Under the pieces are notes generated by a model, which worked only from the letters and a program-made list of their open reading frames with translations, was not told the DNA's origin and did no database searches. A DNA stretch of 5,549 bases from an uncultured Collinsella sp. (GTDB lineage Bacteria > Actinomycetota > Coriobacteriia > Coriobacteriales > Coriobacteriaceae). Shown piece after piece: positions 3,522 to 5,549 of the stretch (its first letter is position 1; the number at the start of each line of letters is the position of its first letter). The stretch is from NCBI GenBank assembly GCA_902464645.1, contig CABQKL010000115.1:1-5549 (forward strand). Reading direction: 5' to 3'. A program made the translations under genes and the position numbers.

Positions 3522-5549
3522 GTGACCTCACAGAAAACCGCGGAATTCGGGTCCGCCGCCAGTTCCGTAAAGCCTATTGATTCGCACGCCCGATTCATCG
3601 TCGTGGGCGTGATCGTCGTCGGCTCGTTCATCGCGCTGCTCAACCAGACCGTCATGTCACCGGCCTTGCCGGCACTGATGCGTGATTTCAATATCACCAC
3701 CGGCACCGTGCAGTGGGTGACCAGCGTCTACATGCTGGTCTCGGGCATCATGGTGCCGATTTCAGGCTATCTGATTGATAAATTCTCCACCCGAAAGCTC
3801 TTCGCCGGAGCTCTTGCCACTTTCATGGTCGGCACACTGCTGTGTGCCGTCGCGCCGAATTTCGTGCTGTTGCTCGTCGGACGCATACTGCAATCCGCCG
3901 GCTCCGGCGTGCTGTTGCCATTGGTCGCCGTAGTGCCGATGCTCGTCTATCCGCCGGATAAGCGCGGCACCGCCATGGGCATGGCCGGTATCGTCATGGC
4001 CGCCGGCCCGGCTATCGGCCCGGTTGTCGGTGGTCTGGTGATTGACAGTTTCGGATGGCGCCTGATGTTCATTGGCATTGCAGTCGTGGCACTGGTCATC
4101 CTTGTCGGAGGCACGATGATGCTCAAGAACGTCAGCGAGTTGAAGAACCCAAAGCTCAACATCCTGTCCGTGATCCTTTCGACCATCGCGTTCGGTGGCC
4201 TGCTCTATGGCTTCTCGTCCGCTTCCACGATGGGATGGGCCAGTCCGGTCGTCATTACCTCAATCGTCGTTGGTCTTGTGGCCTTCGTCGCATTCGTATA
4301 CAAGCAAGTCAAGCTCGATGAGCCATTGTTGCGCGTTGACACCCTTGCCACCCGCAACTTCCGCAACTCCGCGATTCTGGTCACTCTGATCAACGCCGCA
4401 GTCGCCGCAACCAACGTGACGTTGCCTATCTTCATCCAGAATGTGCTCGGCCAATCCGCCACCGTCACCGGCATGGTCATGCTGCCCGCCGCGGCGGTCG
4501 GCATCATCCTGAGTCCGGTCGCCGGTGCCGCATTCGACAAATTCGGCCCGCGCGGCGTGGGTATCGGCGGCCTTGCGCTCATGACCATCTCTCTTGGTCT
4601 TCTCGGCACCATCAGCACCAGGACATCAGTGCTGTTTGTCGCCGTGTTCTGCGCATTGCAGGCATCTGGTCAGGCTATCGCCAACATGCCGATCAACACT
4701 TGGGGCGTCAACGCTTTGCCGAACGACATGATCGCCCATGGCAACGCCATCGCCAACACCGGCCGCCAGATCGCGGCAGCCATTGCGACCTCGCTTCTGG
4801 TCACCGCAGAAACATCCGTGACCGCCTCGCACATGTCCCAGGGTGTGAAGTCCGCCACGGCCAGCGGCATCGCGTTCTCCTACCTGCTGTGCGCCGCCAT
4901 CTCGCTGGTCGCCCTGATCATCTGCATCTTCACCGTCACCAGCCGTGCCAAGGAGAAGGCCGCACGCAACGCCAAGGCCTACGAGGCGCAAGCCTCCGCC
5001 GAAGTCGCGGTCGAAACCACTGAAGGTCAGCCCGCCGAGCATCACTACGCCGGCGCATACGTGGCCCCCGCTGCCTCCCTGTTCAAGCAGGCCCAGGAAC
5101 AGTCCATCGGCGGGATTATGGACGATCAGCCCTACAGCTGCTTGGACAGCGATGACATCACGCATGTGGTGCGCGAGTTCATCCGCCTCAACGTTTCCAG
5201 CCTTCCCGTGGTGAACGGCGATGGCAGGCTCGTCGGCTTCGTCAGCGACGGCGATGTCATGAAATCGATTGCCACCTATGAATCCCGTACGGTTTCCACC
5301 GGCACCGGTTCGACGATGGTGGTGTTCGACGACGAAACCGTGGCCTCCAAGGTGCAGGCGCTCTCCGGCAAGAAGGTGATGGACATCGCCACGCGTAAGG
5401 TCGTTGCCGCCACGCCCGACCAGCATGTTGGAGAGGTGGCCCGAATCCTCGCCAAGAAGCAGTTCAAGAAACTGCCGGTGGTGGATGGTGATGGCAGACT
5501 CGTCGGTGTGATCCGCCGTAAGTCCGTGATGGAACATGCCTTCGACGCG
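3522..5549 (+). CDS. DHA2-type MFS multidrug exporter with C-terminal CBS-domain pair (3' end outside window)
   Basis: Open for 676 codons to the right edge with no stop. Residues 24-470 are a 14-TM drug:H+ antiporter-2 transporter (EmrB/QacA/LmrB type) that would use the proton gradient to expel hydrophobic compounds. Motifs: LNQTVMSPALPAL in TM1 (40-52, Asn where QacA-type proteins have Asp), motif A GYLIDKFSTRK (82-92), motif B R121-x2-Q124 with G127/G129, and the antiporter motif C GPAIGPVVGG (162-171). After TM14 (about 449-470) comes a charged, Ala-rich linker (474-525), then CBS1 (about 529-587) and CBS2 (about 615-672), whose cores LPVVNGDGRLVG and LPVVDGDGRLVG are nearly identical. 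CBS pairs usually bind adenine nucleotides and gate the attached protein. CBS1 keeps the S575-x2-D578 ribose/phosphate motif; CBS2 has R665/S668 there. The stop is probably only a few codons beyond the edge. Substrate cannot be told. Transport class is firm; nucleotide control is inference. Confidence 0.95.
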   Translation, partial: MTSQKTAEFGSAASSVKPIDSHARFIVVGVIVVGSFIALLNQTVMSPALPALMRDFNITTGTVQWVTSVYMLVSGIMVPISGYLIDKFSTRKLFAGALATFMVGTLLCAVAPNFVLLLVGRILQSAGSGVLLPLVAVVPMLVYPPDKRGTAMGMAGIVMAAGPAIGPVVGGLVIDSFGWRLMFIGIAVVALVILVGGTMMLKNVSELKNPKLNILSVILSTIAFGGLLYGFSSASTMGWASPVVITSIVVGLVAFVAFVYKQVKLDEPLLRVDTLATRNFRNSAILVTLINAAVAATNVTLPIFIQNVLGQSATVTGMVMLPAAAVGIILSPVAGAAFDKFGPRGVGIGGLALMTISLGLLGTISTRTSVLFVAVFCALQASGQAIANMPINTWGVNALPNDMIAHGNAIANTGRQIAAAIATSLLVTAETSVTASHMSQGVKSATASGIAFSYLLCAAISLVALIICIFTVTSRAKEKAARNAKAYEAQASAEVAVETTEGQPAEHHYAGAYVAPAASLFKQAQEQSIGGIMDDQPYSCLDSDDITHVVREFIRLNVSSLPVVNGDGRLVGFVSDGDVMKSIATYESRTVSTGTGSTMVVFDDETVASKVQALSGKKVMDIATRKVVAATPDQHVGEVARILAKKQFKKLPVVDGDGRLVGVIRRKSVMEHAFDA

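Noticed and set aside
3368..3706. 112-codon minus-strand frame over the transporter start
   Set aside because: It is antisense to the transporter N terminus and its ribosome binding site; no domain is visible.
4626..5537. 303-codon open frame on the minus strand
   Set aside because: It lies fully antisense to the transporter. Its His/Gly/Asp-rich composition is what GC-rich codons give when read from the other strand, and the plus-strand frame has clear MFS and CBS motifs.

Overview
The window looks like accessory chromosome of a high-GC Gram-positive gut bacterium, most probably a Bifidobacterium of the longum group. This rests on the style of the IS30 transposase remnant, the GC-rich third codon positions, the AAGGAG-type ribosome binding sites, and a DHA2 exporter fused to CBS domains. 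The species is an inference from style, not a sequence match.

Layout, left to right. (1) 1-54 is AT-rich sequence that abruptly joins a 5'-truncated IS30-family transposase (55-435, +). An IS30-end-like sequence follows the stop codon. (2) 522-1889 on the minus strand is an intact 455-residue AAA+ ATPase of the AAA_14/DUF4143 (COG1373) type. Two 15-bp direct repeats sit directly upstream of it. (3) 1890-2456 has no intact gene but is structured. It holds a good plus-strand promoter, a 16-bp-stem hairpin about 50 nt downstream, a possible decayed reading frame, a double-hairpin repeat and a 13-bp-stem terminator. A short untranslated RNA is possible here. (4) 2552-2917 on the minus strand is a two-repeat YccF membrane protein. 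A coding-looking 31-codon tail (2457-2552) lies just past its stop in another frame, which suggests a single-base frameshift. (5) 2918-3521 is about 600 bases of leader or intergenic DNA. It holds a 36-codon ORF with a strong Shine-Dalgarno, a terminator-like hairpin, and a perfect 10-bp inverted repeat that would close a 169-nt domain. (6) 3522 to beyond the right edge is one long plus-strand gene. It encodes a 14-TM drug:H+ antiporter-2 (EmrB/QacA-type) transporter with a cytoplasmic pair of CBS domains at its C terminus. It has a GTG start with a good ribosome binding site and no stop inside the window.

The genes do not form one operon. The ATPase and yccF are read leftward and the transporter rightward. 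The ATPase lies next to a broken insertion sequence and decayed sequence, which fits an acquired island. The most interesting points are the nucleotide-sensing-type module on the drug exporter, the structured leader with a small ORF in front of it, the promoter/hairpin pair that may make a small RNA, and the possible frameshift at the end of yccF. No CRISPR array, tRNA, rRNA or complete mobile element was seen.
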